Source: a bacterium (GTDB taxonomy: Bacteria > Ratteibacteria > UBA8468). From it: a stretch of 5,328 nt of DNA. Below the pieces are notes generated by a model that was not told the DNA's origin, did not search any database, and saw only the letters and a list, made by a program, of their open reading frames with translations. The stretch is from NCBI GenBank assembly GCA_030637775.1, contig DAOWFY010000037.1, forward strand, positions 1-5,328, in the 5' to 3' direction. Position numbers and translations under genes: made by a program. The first letter of the stretch is position 1; each line of letters starts with the position of its first letter. Shown here in pieces: positions 1 to 5,328 of this stretch.

Positions 1-1
1 A

Positions 2-688
2 ACGGTGGTAAAATTAGAAATAATGCGGGAGAAATCTCCTGAGCTCTTAAAGTTTACTATTATTCGGGATATCATCAAGATTAAGTCGATTAAAAAGGCT
101 CACCTTATTCCCGGTACGAAAATAGGCTATATCAGAATTGCGGAATTTCAAAAGCGAACGGCTAAGGACCTAAAAGCATCTCTGCAAAAATTAGAGGAGG
201 AAGGATTAAAAGGTTTAATTCTTGATCTACGGAGTAATCCTGGCGGTTTACTTGATTCTGCCGTTGATGTCGCGGATGAATTACTCGAAAAAGGCAAGCT
301 AATTGTCTATACGGAAGGCCGCGACCCAAAGCAAAGAAGGACATACCATAGCAGAAGAGCACCAATTTTACCGGAGGGAATTCCCTTAATCGTCTTAATA
401 AATAAGGGAAGTGCCAGCGCCTCTGAGATTGTAGTTGGTGCTATTCACGATTGGAATAGAGGAACCATCTTAGGTACAGCGACCTTTGGAAAAGGTTCGG
501 TTCAGAATGTCATCCCCCTTGCTGATGGCTCAGCATTGAAACTGACCATTGCTAAATATTATACCCCCAAGGGAATTTGTATTGAAAAAGAGGGGATTGA
601 GCCGGAGATTGAGGTTAAAACCCCGGAAGAAGAAGAAAAAGATCTGCCATTAGAACGAGCAATCGAACTTTTAAAAGAAAAAATGTGA
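2..688 (+). CDS. C-terminal processing peptidase, S41 family (CtpA/Prc-like), 5'-truncated by window edge
   Basis: This is the C-terminal part of a periplasmic or membrane-associated serine protease that trims or degrades envelope proteins. Family members are usually around 400 residues, so roughly the first 170-200 (signal sequence and most of the PDZ domain) lie outside the window. Numbering from the GTG at position 5, residues 1-30 look like the end of the PDZ domain (TIIRDIIKIKS) and residues 35-205 are the S41 catalytic domain. LDLRSNPGG (73-81) is the typical core strand. KGSASASE (134-141) carries the likely nucleophile Ser138 (codon 416-418), and FGKGSVQ (161-167) carries Lys163. Their spacing of 25 residues matches the Ser/Lys dyad of known CTPs, so the enzyme should be active. 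The open frame continues upstream of the GTG, which is therefore not a start. It ends in an acidic helical tail. The next gene begins one base after the stop, so the two are probably co-transcribed. The physiological substrate cannot be told from sequence. Confidence 0.95.
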   Translation, partial: TVVKLEIMREKSPELLKFTIIRDIIKIKSIKKAHLIPGTKIGYIRIAEFQKRTAKDLKASLQKLEEEGLKGLILDLRSNPGGLLDSAVDVADELLEKGKLIVYTEGRDPKQRRTYHSRRAPILPEGIPLIVLINKGSASASEIVVGAIHDWNRGTILGTATFGKGSVQNVIPLADGSALKLTIAKYYTPKGICIEKEGIEPEIEVKTPEEEEKDLPLERAIELLKEKM

Positions 689-689
689 T

Positions 690-1475
690 ATGGCATATGG
701 CCGAAAAAAGTCTCCTCCCCTTCTTATCCTCGCCCTTCTTCTTTCTATCCTCTGGTGCATTTTATTTCTGATTAAATCAATTCCCAAAAAAATCCCTCCT
801 CCTGAAATTCCCAGACCGGAAATAGCCATTATTATTGATGATTTTGGCCATAGTGAAGAGGTGGCGCAAAAAATTTATAAAATCCCTGCTCCCATAACCC
901 TCGCTATTCTTCCCTACCTTCCTTACTCCTGCCAGATTGCCAGAAGCGCAACAGCAAAGGGATACGAGGTGATGCTCCATCTCCCCATGGAACCTTTAGA
1001 TCCGATGAATAATCCGGGAAAGGGAGCAATCTACACTAAAATGAGCCAGGAGGAAATTGTCTATCAAACAAGAGAAAATATCATTAATCTTCCTCCCGTA
1101 ATTAAGGGAGTAAACAATCATATGGGTTCTCGGGCCACAGCCGATGAAAGGGTGATGAAAGCGATGCTGCAGGAACTAAAAAAACATAACCTCTACTATA
1201 TTGACAGTGTTACCTTTAAGGATACCCTCGGTTTTACTATCGCCAGAGAATTGGGAGTAAGAACAGCAAGGCGGGATATCTTCCTTGATAATGAAAAGGA
1301 TGCTGATTATATCAGAGCGCAAATAGAAAAATTGATGGCAAGAGCGCTCAAAGATAAAAAAGCTATTGGTATTGGACATGCCCATTCCCTGACCGTTGAA
1401 GTAATAAAAGAAATGATTCCCGAGATTGAGAAAAAAGGAATTAAACTTGTCTTTGCTTCAAAGATAGCGAAATGA
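690..1475 (+). CDS. Divergent polysaccharide deacetylase family protein (YibQ/DUF610-like), membrane-anchored
   Basis: The 261-residue protein has a basic N-terminus (GRKK), one hydrophobic segment at about residues 10-29 (signal anchor or uncleaved signal), a proline-rich linker (31-43), then a single domain that should lie outside the cytoplasmic membrane. The domain has the marks of the divergent polysaccharide deacetylase family: IAIIIDDFG with Asp50/Asp51, MLHLPMEP (95-102, His97), NNHMGSRAT (142-150, His144), FLD (198-200) and IGHAHS (228-233, His230/His232). These Asp and His residues are where a metal-dependent NodB-like fold would bind its metal. The substrate is unknown for the family, and enzymatic activity has not been generally shown. 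Residues 1-40 are poorly conserved by nature. The ATG lies one base after the protease stop with no clear Shine-Dalgarno sequence, and its end overlaps tsaD by ATGA, which suggests translational coupling on both sides. A cell-wall or envelope role beside the S41 protease is inferred from context. Confidence 0.9.
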   Translation: MAYGRKKSPPLLILALLLSILWCILFLIKSIPKKIPPPEIPRPEIAIIIDDFGHSEEVAQKIYKIPAPITLAILPYLPYSCQIARSATAKGYEVMLHLPMEPLDPMNNPGKGAIYTKMSQEEIVYQTRENIINLPPVIKGVNNHMGSRATADERVMKAMLQELKKHNLYYIDSVTFKDTLGFTIARELGVRTARRDIFLDNEKDADYIRAQIEKLMARALKDKKAIGIGHAHSLTVEVIKEMIPEIEKKGIKLVFASKIAK

Positions 1476-2437
1476 ATATTTTGGGGATAGAGACCTCCTG
1501 CGATGAAACGGCAGTGGCAATGGTAAAGGACGGGAAAAAGATTCTTTCTAATCTGATTGCCTCCCAGGATATGGTTCATCAGAGATTTGGCGGTATTGTT
1601 CCCGAACTTGCCTCCCGTGTCCATACCGAAATCATTGATTCCCTTTTTTTAAAAGCATTAAGAAAATCTAAAATAACCATCAGAGAAATTAACTTAATCG
1701 CGGTTACTGCCTTCCCTGGCCTAAAGGGTTCTCTCCTCATCGGAAACACCTTTGCCCGTTCTCTCGCCTTTGCCAACCATATTCCTCTCATTGAGGTGGA
1801 CCATCTTCAGGCGCACCTGGCAGCTAATTTCTTACACCCTCCCCAACCCCTCCCTCAAGAAATTAAATTTCCTGCTATCGGTCTTGTTGTCTCCGGTGGT
1901 CATACTAATCTTTTCTATTTGGAGAATAGAGCAAAAATAAGACCTTTAGGAGAAACACTTGATGATGCTGCCGGGGAGGTATTTGATAAGGTAGCCAGGG
2001 TCCTCAATCTTGAATATCCCGGAGGTCCAGCCTTGGAAAGAGCAGCGGAGAAGGGCAATCCTTCTGCCATCAAATTCCCTCGTGCTTACCTGGGGAAGAA
2101 ATCTCTGGATTTTAGTTTCAGTGGTGTGAAAACTTCGGTTATCTATTATGTGAAAAGGTATGGGCTCAACAATATTCCGGATATTGCTGCCGGTTTTCAA
2201 AAAGCGATGATTGAAGTTTTAGTAGAAAAGGTGAGGAGGGCGCTCCGTTTTAAAAAGGTAAAAACAGTTCTTCTTGGTGGGGGAGTAGTAAGCAATAAGG
2301 TCTTGCGGCAGGAGATGAGAAAATTAGCCCTCGCCGAAGGAATTAACCTTTTTATTCCTTCCCCAATTCTCTGCACCGACAATGCGGCCATGGTTGCTTC
2401 TCTCGGCTACTACCTCTATCAAAAGAACCTTTCCTAA
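1472..2437 (+). CDS. tsaD: tRNA N6-adenosine threonylcarbamoyltransferase TsaD (Gcp/YgjD)
   Basis: TsaD transfers the threonylcarbamoyl group from threonylcarbamoyl-AMP to A37 of ANN-decoding tRNAs (t6A), working in the cytoplasm with TsaB and TsaE on product made by TsaC. None of these partners is in the window. The 321-residue length is slightly short of the usual 330-345. The start MNILGIETSCDET is the family's N-terminus and fixes the ATG. Further motifs are GGIVPELASRVH (40-51), VDHLQAHL (109-116) with metal ligands His111 and His115, VVSGGHTNL (139-147), DDAAGEVFDKVAR (164-176), LDFSFSGVKT (212-221), the glycine-rich LLGGGVVSN (267-275) and CTDNAAM (301-307) with Asp303 as the third metal ligand. 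Two local oddities are AFPGLKG (80-86), where homologues normally have a Gly in place of Phe81, and a proline-rich loop HPPQPLPQE (122-130) encoded by a C-rich mirror sequence. All catalytic residues are present. The ATG overlaps the upstream stop as ATGA, and the stop overlaps that of convergent mltG. Confidence 0.97.
   Translation: MNILGIETSCDETAVAMVKDGKKILSNLIASQDMVHQRFGGIVPELASRVHTEIIDSLFLKALRKSKITIREINLIAVTAFPGLKGSLLIGNTFARSLAFANHIPLIEVDHLQAHLAANFLHPPQPLPQEIKFPAIGLVVSGGHTNLFYLENRAKIRPLGETLDDAAGEVFDKVARVLNLEYPGGPALERAAEKGNPSAIKFPRAYLGKKSLDFSFSGVKTSVIYYVKRYGLNNIPDIAAGFQKAMIEVLVEKVRRALRFKKVKTVLLGGGVVSNKVLRQEMRKLALAEGINLFIPSPILCTDNAAMVASLGYYLYQKNLS
1837..1854 (-). other. Potential G-quadruplex / mirror repeat inside tsaD
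   Basis: The plus strand reads CCCTCCCCAACCCCTCCC, a perfect mirror repeat. The minus (template) strand therefore carries four G-runs of 3, 4, 4 and 3 bases separated by loops of 1, 2 and 1 bases, which fits the canonical intramolecular G-quadruplex pattern. It encodes the proline-rich loop of TsaD between the metal-binding HLQAH and the strand leading to VVSGGHT. The pattern is seen directly. Folding and any effect on transcription are inferred. Confidence 0.5.
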
Positions 2438-3399
2438 AAATTATCCCACCTCGTAGGTGGGATAGAGTCCCCCTGTAATTCTTTCTTTGCGGCGAGATGC
2501 TGGGCATAGGTCTCGGAGAAGACATGGGTGCCATCCCCCTTAGAGACAAAGAAAAGAAATTCTGTTTTAACGGGAAAGATAGCCGCTTTCAGAGAGGCTT
2601 TCCCGGGGTTGCAAATGGGACCGGGAGGAAGCTCACGATTTAAATAAGTATTATAAGGAGATTTAAAGAGAAGGTCTTCATCCGATAAACGCGCTTTATG
2701 TTTGCCAAGAGCATACTCCACAGTAGCGCAGGATTCCAATGGTAAGCGCTTTCTTAATCTATTATAGAGAACAGAAGCGATAATGGGTCTCTCCCGATTC
2801 ACTTGGGCTTCCTTTTCAATAATTGAGGCAAGAATAACAATATCTTTTAAGGAAGTTTCCTCCAATTCCTTTTGATAAGGAGCAATTACCTCTTTAAACT
2901 TTTCCTGCATCATATAGATAATTCCTTCAACGCTTATCTGGGATGGGATAGTATATCTTGCCGGAAAGAGAAAACCCTCCAGTTCTTTTTCTTTCACTAT
3001 CTTTAGAAACTCTTCTGAAAAACAGAGTTTCTTTTCTGCCAGGAGGTTGGCAATCTTGGCAGATGTGAGACCTTCGGGGATGGTAAGGGTGATTATGGCT
3101 ACCTCTCCCTTCACCAATTTTCTGATAACAGCAAAAGGGGTGGACCAGCTTCTTAATTCGTAGAGGCCAGCCTGCAGTCTTCTGTCTGCTCTGGTTAATT
3201 TCAATATGAGAAGAAAGATTTTTTTGCTTTTGATTATTTCTTCTTCCTTGAGTAAAGAGGCAATTGCTTTTGAGCTTATTGCTGGCTTAATCCGGATAAT
3301 TTTAACTTCAGAGAATTTTTTACTCCCCATAAAAAAGAGGAGAGGGGGGACTACCAATAAAAAAAGAACGATAATAACGAAAAGGGAAATTTTCTTCAT
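2434..3399 (-). CDS. mltG: Endolytic murein transglycosylase MltG (YceG-like)
   Basis: MltG cleaves nascent peptidoglycan glycan strands in the periplasm while anchored in the inner membrane, and is thought to set strand length by ending glycan polymerisation. The 321-residue protein starts MKKIS followed by one hydrophobic helix (about residues 5-24). Residues 31-100 resemble the N-terminal LysM-like subdomain, ending in AGLYEL. Residues 100-309 are the YceG catalytic domain: LTIPEGLT (105-112), EGFLFPARYTIP (141-152), LASIIEKEAQVNRER (190-204) with the likely catalytic Glu195, SVLYNRL (209-215), LESCATVEYAL (221-231), SPYNTYLNRELPPGPICNPG (247-266) and HVFSETYAQH (292-301). The CATV stretch replaces the DPTV of many homologues. 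Length is close to the usual 330-350. The ATG overlaps the cinA stop by ATGA and no strong Shine-Dalgarno sequence precedes it, so translation is probably coupled to cinA. The last residues (IPPTRWDNF) are encoded by the terminator-like stem, so this tail is probably not conserved. Confidence 0.96.
   Translation of the reverse strand: MKKISLFVIIVLFLLVVPPLLFFMGSKKFSEVKIIRIKPAISSKAIASLLKEEEIIKSKKIFLLILKLTRADRRLQAGLYELRSWSTPFAVIRKLVKGEVAIITLTIPEGLTSAKIANLLAEKKLCFSEEFLKIVKEKELEGFLFPARYTIPSQISVEGIIYMMQEKFKEVIAPYQKELEETSLKDIVILASIIEKEAQVNRERPIIASVLYNRLRKRLPLESCATVEYALGKHKARLSDEDLLFKSPYNTYLNRELPPGPICNPGKASLKAAIFPVKTEFLFFVSKGDGTHVFSETYAQHLAAKKELQGDSIPPTRWDNF
2435..2464 (-). terminator. Intrinsic terminator-like hairpin at the end of the cinA-mltG unit, inside mltG coding DNA
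   Basis: Two perfect 10-base arms, TATCCCACCT (2442-2451) and AGGTGGGATA (2455-2464), flank a 3-base loop. Read on the minus strand, the stem is followed by one A and then five Ts (2440-2436), which fits a modest intrinsic terminator for the cinA-mltG transcript. The stem encodes the last residues of MltG (about IPPTRWDN), and the TAG stop occupies the end of the T-tract. In the plus direction the same stem starts five bases after the tsaD stop but is followed by GAGTCC with no T-run, so termination of the tsaD transcript there would be weaker or depend on something else. Confidence 0.6.
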
Positions 3400-4664
3400 A
3401 GACTTCGGCGGAGAAGATCGAGGGCAGATATTGCAGCCCTCTGTTTGATGTCCTGACGTTTTCCCACAAAATGATACTCCTTTACTATTTTCACTCTTTT
3501 TTTGGGATATACCAGTCCCACAAAGAGAAGACCCACGGGCTTTTCCTTTGTTCCTCCGGAAGGTCCAGTGATCCCGGTGAGAGAGAGTCCAGTATCCGCT
3601 TTTGTTGATTTTCTCGCTCCTTCTGCCATCGCTAAAGCAACCTCTCGGCTTACCGCACCATATTTTCTTAGATAAGTTTTAGGAACCTTAAGGACCTTCT
3701 TTTTCACATTATTGCTATAGGCAACGATGGAGCCCTGAAAATAGTGGGAGCTACCGGGAATATTGGTGATGAGATTACCCAATAATCCTCCGGTACAGGA
3801 TTCAGCAAGACCCAATTTCAATTTCTTTTTTAATAAGAGATTGCCGACTATCTTCTCCAGTTCCCCATCCTTTTCGCTGAAGAGGTTTTCGCCTAAGGCT
3901 TTTCTTATTTCCTCTTTGATCAAGGAAACTTGTTCATTTATCCTTTCCCCCTTTCCCCTGATTTTTAATTTAACCTCGATAATAGAGAGATGAACCAAAA
4001 TGGCAAATTCTATTTCCTCCTGCCTACCGGCAGGCAGGCCTTTTTTCTGATATTTTTCGATGATGGGTTCAACCTTCTCGGCAACCGAGGACTCAGGAAG
4101 TCCGGCAACCCAGAAGGAAATAGTTCTTAATGAACCTTTAGAGTATCTTTTTAAGTAAGGTAAAACTTTTTTTATAAACATCGGCTGAAGCTCCCTTGGT
4201 GGTCCAGGAAGTAAAATTAAAACTTTTCTTTTTCCATCTTTTTTCGTCTCGATTATCATTCCGGGAGCAGTTCCAACATCGTTAGGAACTACAGTTGCTC
4301 CTTCAATAATATAGGCCTGCTTCCGATCAACCTCAGGCATTGAGAGATGGCGCTTCTGGAAATGCTCTCTCATCTTCTTTAATATTGCTGACCGAAAAAT
4401 CAGCCTTCTTCTTAAGGCTTCGCTGACCGCCTCTCGGGTGAGGTCATCAAACGTTGGACCCAAGCCTCCCGTAGTGATAACAATCTCTGCTCTTTTTAGA
4501 GATTCCCTTAGGAGAGAAATCATTTTCTTCTTCTCGTCACCAATGGTGCTCTCCCGGGATAGTTCTAACCCGATCTTGCCAAGATGCTCTCCGATAAAGG
4601 AACTATCCGAATTCAGTTTTCCTCCAAGAAGTTCGGTGCCAATTGAAATAAGTTCTATCTGCAT
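3396..4664 (-). CDS. cinA: CinA family protein: COG1058/MoCF-like domain plus NMN amidohydrolase (PncC) domain
   Basis: CinA-family enzymes combine an N-terminal COG1058 domain, linked to ADP-ribose pyrophosphatase activity in some members, with a C-terminal NMN deamidase (PncC) domain that recycles NMN to nicotinate mononucleotide. The 422-residue length fits the full two-domain form (about 410-430). Numbering from the ATG at 4664, residues 1-170 hold MQIELISIGTELLGG, ITTGGLGPTFDDLTREA (63-79), NDVGTAPGM (128-136) and LLPGPPREL (151-159). Residues 265-420 hold LAESCTGGLLG (286-296) with the likely catalytic Ser289, GSIVAYSNNVK (311-321) and SLTGITGPSGGTKEKPVGL (361-379). I chose the ATG at 4664 because MQIELISIGTELL is the family's N-terminus. 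The open frame continues to an ATG at 4733, but that 23-residue extension (MIYYCNLKEV...) is unlike the family and covers the promoter region. An oddity is residues 209-215, GLPAGRQ, encoded by a palindrome in the inter-domain region. It is the first gene of a two-gene unit with mltG. Confidence 0.95.
   Translation of the reverse strand: MQIELISIGTELLGGKLNSDSSFIGEHLGKIGLELSRESTIGDEKKKMISLLRESLKRAEIVITTGGLGPTFDDLTREAVSEALRRRLIFRSAILKKMREHFQKRHLSMPEVDRKQAYIIEGATVVPNDVGTAPGMIIETKKDGKRKVLILLPGPPRELQPMFIKKVLPYLKRYSKGSLRTISFWVAGLPESSVAEKVEPIIEKYQKKGLPAGRQEEIEFAILVHLSIIEVKLKIRGKGERINEQVSLIKEEIRKALGENLFSEKDGELEKIVGNLLLKKKLKLGLAESCTGGLLGNLITNIPGSSHYFQGSIVAYSNNVKKKVLKVPKTYLRKYGAVSREVALAMAEGARKSTKADTGLSLTGITGPSGGTKEKPVGLLFVGLVYPKKRVKIVKEYHFVGKRQDIKQRAAISALDLLRRSL
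4019..4038. repeat. 20-bp near-perfect palindrome inserted in cinA (LPAGRQ-type element)
   Basis: The plus strand reads CCTGCCTACCGGCAGGCAGG, a palindrome broken by one mismatched pair. As a hairpin it has a perfect 7-base stem (CCTGCCT and AGGCAGG) and a 6-base loop. In the cinA reading it encodes most of GLPAGRQ (codons 4040-4020). Removing exactly those 21 bases leaves a natural-looking helix (EKYQKK then EEIEFAIL), as expected of a short in-frame insertion. It is markedly GC-rich compared with its flanks. On the plus strand the stem is followed by CC and six Ts (4041-4046), so it would resemble a terminator for antisense transcription. I recall similar LPAGRQ stretches in proteins from uncultivated bacterial phyla, but could not check this. 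Confidence 0.6.
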
Positions 4665-4672
4665 AGTTAATA

Positions 4673-4701
4673 ATACTATCATATCTATTTCATCTTGACA
4701 A
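4673..4701 (-). promoter_or_regulatory. Candidate promoter for cinA-mltG
   Basis: On the minus strand, TTGTCA (4701-4696) is followed after 17 bases by TAGTAT (4678-4673), a 5/6 and 4/6 match to the sigma-70 consensus with ideal spacing. Transcription would begin at about 4666, only a few bases before the cinA ATG at 4664, giving an almost leaderless mRNA. An alternative -10, TATTAT (4675-4670, 5/6), sits five bases before the ATG but 20 bases from the -35. No Shine-Dalgarno sequence lies before this ATG, which agrees with a very short leader. Confidence 0.45.
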
Positions 4702-4723
4702 TTTACTTCTTTCAGATTACAAT
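4695..4723 (+). promoter_or_regulatory. Sigma-70-type promoter for the nucleotidyltransferase gene
   Basis: TTGACA (4695-4700), a perfect -35, is followed after exactly 17 bases by TACAAT (4718-4723), a 5/6 match to the -10. Initiation at about 4730 would give a leader of about 77 bases before the ATG at 4807. Its -35 shares bases with the candidate -35 of the divergent cinA promoter. A separate -10-like TATAGT (4795-4800) ends six bases before the same ATG and could give a leaderless transcript, but it has no clear -35. Confidence 0.65.
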
Positions 4724-4790
4724 AATAAATCACGACACTAAACTATACGCTATCTTTAGTAGTAATATACGTAATTAGTCTTTCAGATTA
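4708..4790 (+). repeat. 12-bp direct repeat TCTTTCAGATTA in the divergent promoter region
   Basis: TCTTTCAGATTA occurs at 4708-4719 and again at 4779-4790, with start points 71 bases apart. The first copy covers the spacer and first bases of the -10 of the plus-strand promoter, and the second ends 16 bases before the downstream ATG. A regulator-binding site or a small duplication would both fit. The repeat is seen directly, and its role is unknown. Confidence 0.4.
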
Positions 4791-4806
4791 AGCATATAGT
4801 AACATA

Positions 4807-5328
4807 ATGAAGGCTTTAGCCTTGGCTGGGGGATTAGGGACAAGACTGAGACCATTGACTCTCACTACTCCCAAGCCAATACTTCCTTTAGTGAACAGAC
4901 CCCTCCTGCTCTATCAGATCGAGTTATTTAAGAAATGTGGAGTTAAAGAGATTATTCTTTCCGTCTCCTATCTACCAGAGCAAATTTCTCATTGCTTCGG
5001 AGACGGTAGAAAATATGGGATAAAAATCACCTATGTCAATGAGTTAAAACCATTAGGGACAGGAGGAGCAGTAAAAAATAGCGAGGAATTTATTAAGGGA
5101 AGAACCTTTATCTCTAATGGTGATATCATTGCCAACATTGACTTGAAAGATATGCTTGCTTTTCACCAAAGGCAGGAGAGTGACCTCACGATTGCTCTTT
5201 TTCGGGTGGCTGACCCTACTGCCTATGGATTGGTGAAAACCGATAAAGACGGCAGAATCCTCCATTTCCTGGAGAAACCAAAGCCTTCGGAGATAACTAC
5301 CGATACAATCAATGCTGGCTTCTATCTC
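4807..5328 (+). CDS. NDP-sugar nucleotidyltransferase (mannose-1-P guanylyl / glucose-1-P thymidylyl type), 3'-truncated by window edge
   Basis: The first 174 residues of a cytoplasmic sugar-1-phosphate nucleotidyltransferase are present, with no stop before the window ends. The enzyme joins a sugar phosphate to an NTP, releasing pyrophosphate, to make an activated sugar for polysaccharide, LPS or glycoprotein synthesis. The start MKALALAGGLGTRLRPLT (1-18) is the family's nucleotide-binding loop, followed by TPKPILPLVNRPLL (21-34) with signature Lys23. Other marks are LGTGGAV (83-89), ISNGDI (102-107) with the metal-binding Asp106, AYGLVKTD (139-146), FLEKPKP (154-160) and INAGFYL (168-174). 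The PKPILPLVNRPLL form resembles GDP-mannose pyrophosphorylase-like proteins, but the nucleotide and sugar cannot be fixed from this part. Full-length relatives are either about 240 residues or about 350 and more, with a left-handed beta-helix tail. The ATG is supported by the motif at its very start. No Shine-Dalgarno sequence is visible. It is read divergently from cinA, so it belongs to a separate unit. Confidence 0.94.
   Translation, partial: MKALALAGGLGTRLRPLTLTTPKPILPLVNRPLLLYQIELFKKCGVKEIILSVSYLPEQISHCFGDGRKYGIKITYVNELKPLGTGGAVKNSEEFIKGRTFISNGDIIANIDLKDMLAFHQRQESDLTIALFRVADPTAYGLVKTDKDGRILHFLEKPKPSEITTDTINAGFYL

Noticed and set aside
5-7. GTG as a start codon for the S41 protease
   Set aside because: The frame stays open to the window edge, and the sequence begins inside the PDZ domain, so the true start must lie upstream of the window.
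1307-1624. 105-residue minus-strand open frame over the deacetylase-tsaD junction
   Set aside because: It lies fully antisense to two well-supported genes and has no family signature.
2455-2475. Hairpin at 2442-2464 as an intrinsic terminator of tsaD on the plus strand
   Set aside because: The bases after the stem (GAGTCCCCCTG) contain no T-run, so only the minus-strand reading fits an intrinsic terminator.
3206-3448. 80-residue plus-strand open frame across the mltG start
   Set aside because: It is the antisense of the MltG N-terminal region and the cinA end, with no recognisable domain. The mltG reading is strongly supported.
4019-4046. Palindrome plus six Ts read as a plus-strand terminator of a gene
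   Set aside because: No plus-strand gene ends nearby, and the site is inside cinA on the other strand. It could at most stop antisense transcription.
4665-4733. A longer cinA starting at the ATG at 4733
   Set aside because: The 23 extra residues do not resemble any CinA N-terminus, while MQIELISIGTELL at 4664 matches it, and the extension covers the promoter elements.
1-5328. CRISPR array, tRNA, rRNA, insertion sequence, toxin-antitoxin or defence genes
   Set aside because: I saw no regularly spaced repeats, tRNA-like cloverleaf, transposase motif or small gene pair. The window is filled almost completely by housekeeping genes.

Overview
This 5.3-kb window is a compact bacterial housekeeping stretch with five genes read in full or nearly so, plus one cut at the right edge. 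DNA is moderately AT-rich, genes overlap or nearly touch, and no start is preceded by a strong Shine-Dalgarno sequence. No tRNA, rRNA, CRISPR array, transposase or phage gene is visible. The gene set (S41 protease, YibQ-type deacetylase, TsaD, MltG, CinA, NDP-sugar pyrophosphorylase) is bacterial. The YibQ-type deacetylase and an LPAGRQ-coding palindrome inside a gene suggest a Gram-negative-type organism, perhaps an uncultivated lineage such as Omnitrophota. That placement is a weak inference, because no phylogenetic marker was compared.

Layout, left to right. Positions 2-2437 (+) hold a tight cluster: the C-terminal half of a C-terminal processing protease (S41), a divergent polysaccharide deacetylase one base later, then tsaD, which overlaps it by ATGA. 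Positions 4664-2434 (-) hold a second cluster, cinA then mltG, also joined by an ATGA overlap. The two clusters converge, and the stop codons of tsaD and mltG overlap at 2434-2437. A hairpin with a short U-tract in the minus-strand reading lies inside the last codons of mltG. Positions 4665-4806 are a divergent promoter region. From 4807 (+) an NDP-sugar nucleotidyltransferase begins and runs off the window.

Three of the products act at the envelope: the S41 protease, the deacetylase-fold protein and MltG, which cuts nascent glycan strands. The nucleotidyltransferase probably supplies an activated sugar for polysaccharide or glycoconjugate synthesis. TsaD makes the tRNA t6A modification, and CinA is a nucleotide/NMN-repair enzyme. 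I found no new multi-gene system. The items most worth a second look are small-scale: an in-frame palindromic insertion in cinA, a terminator inside the mltG coding end, back-to-back promoters sharing their -35 bases, possible leaderless starts, and a G-quadruplex-type mirror sequence in tsaD.
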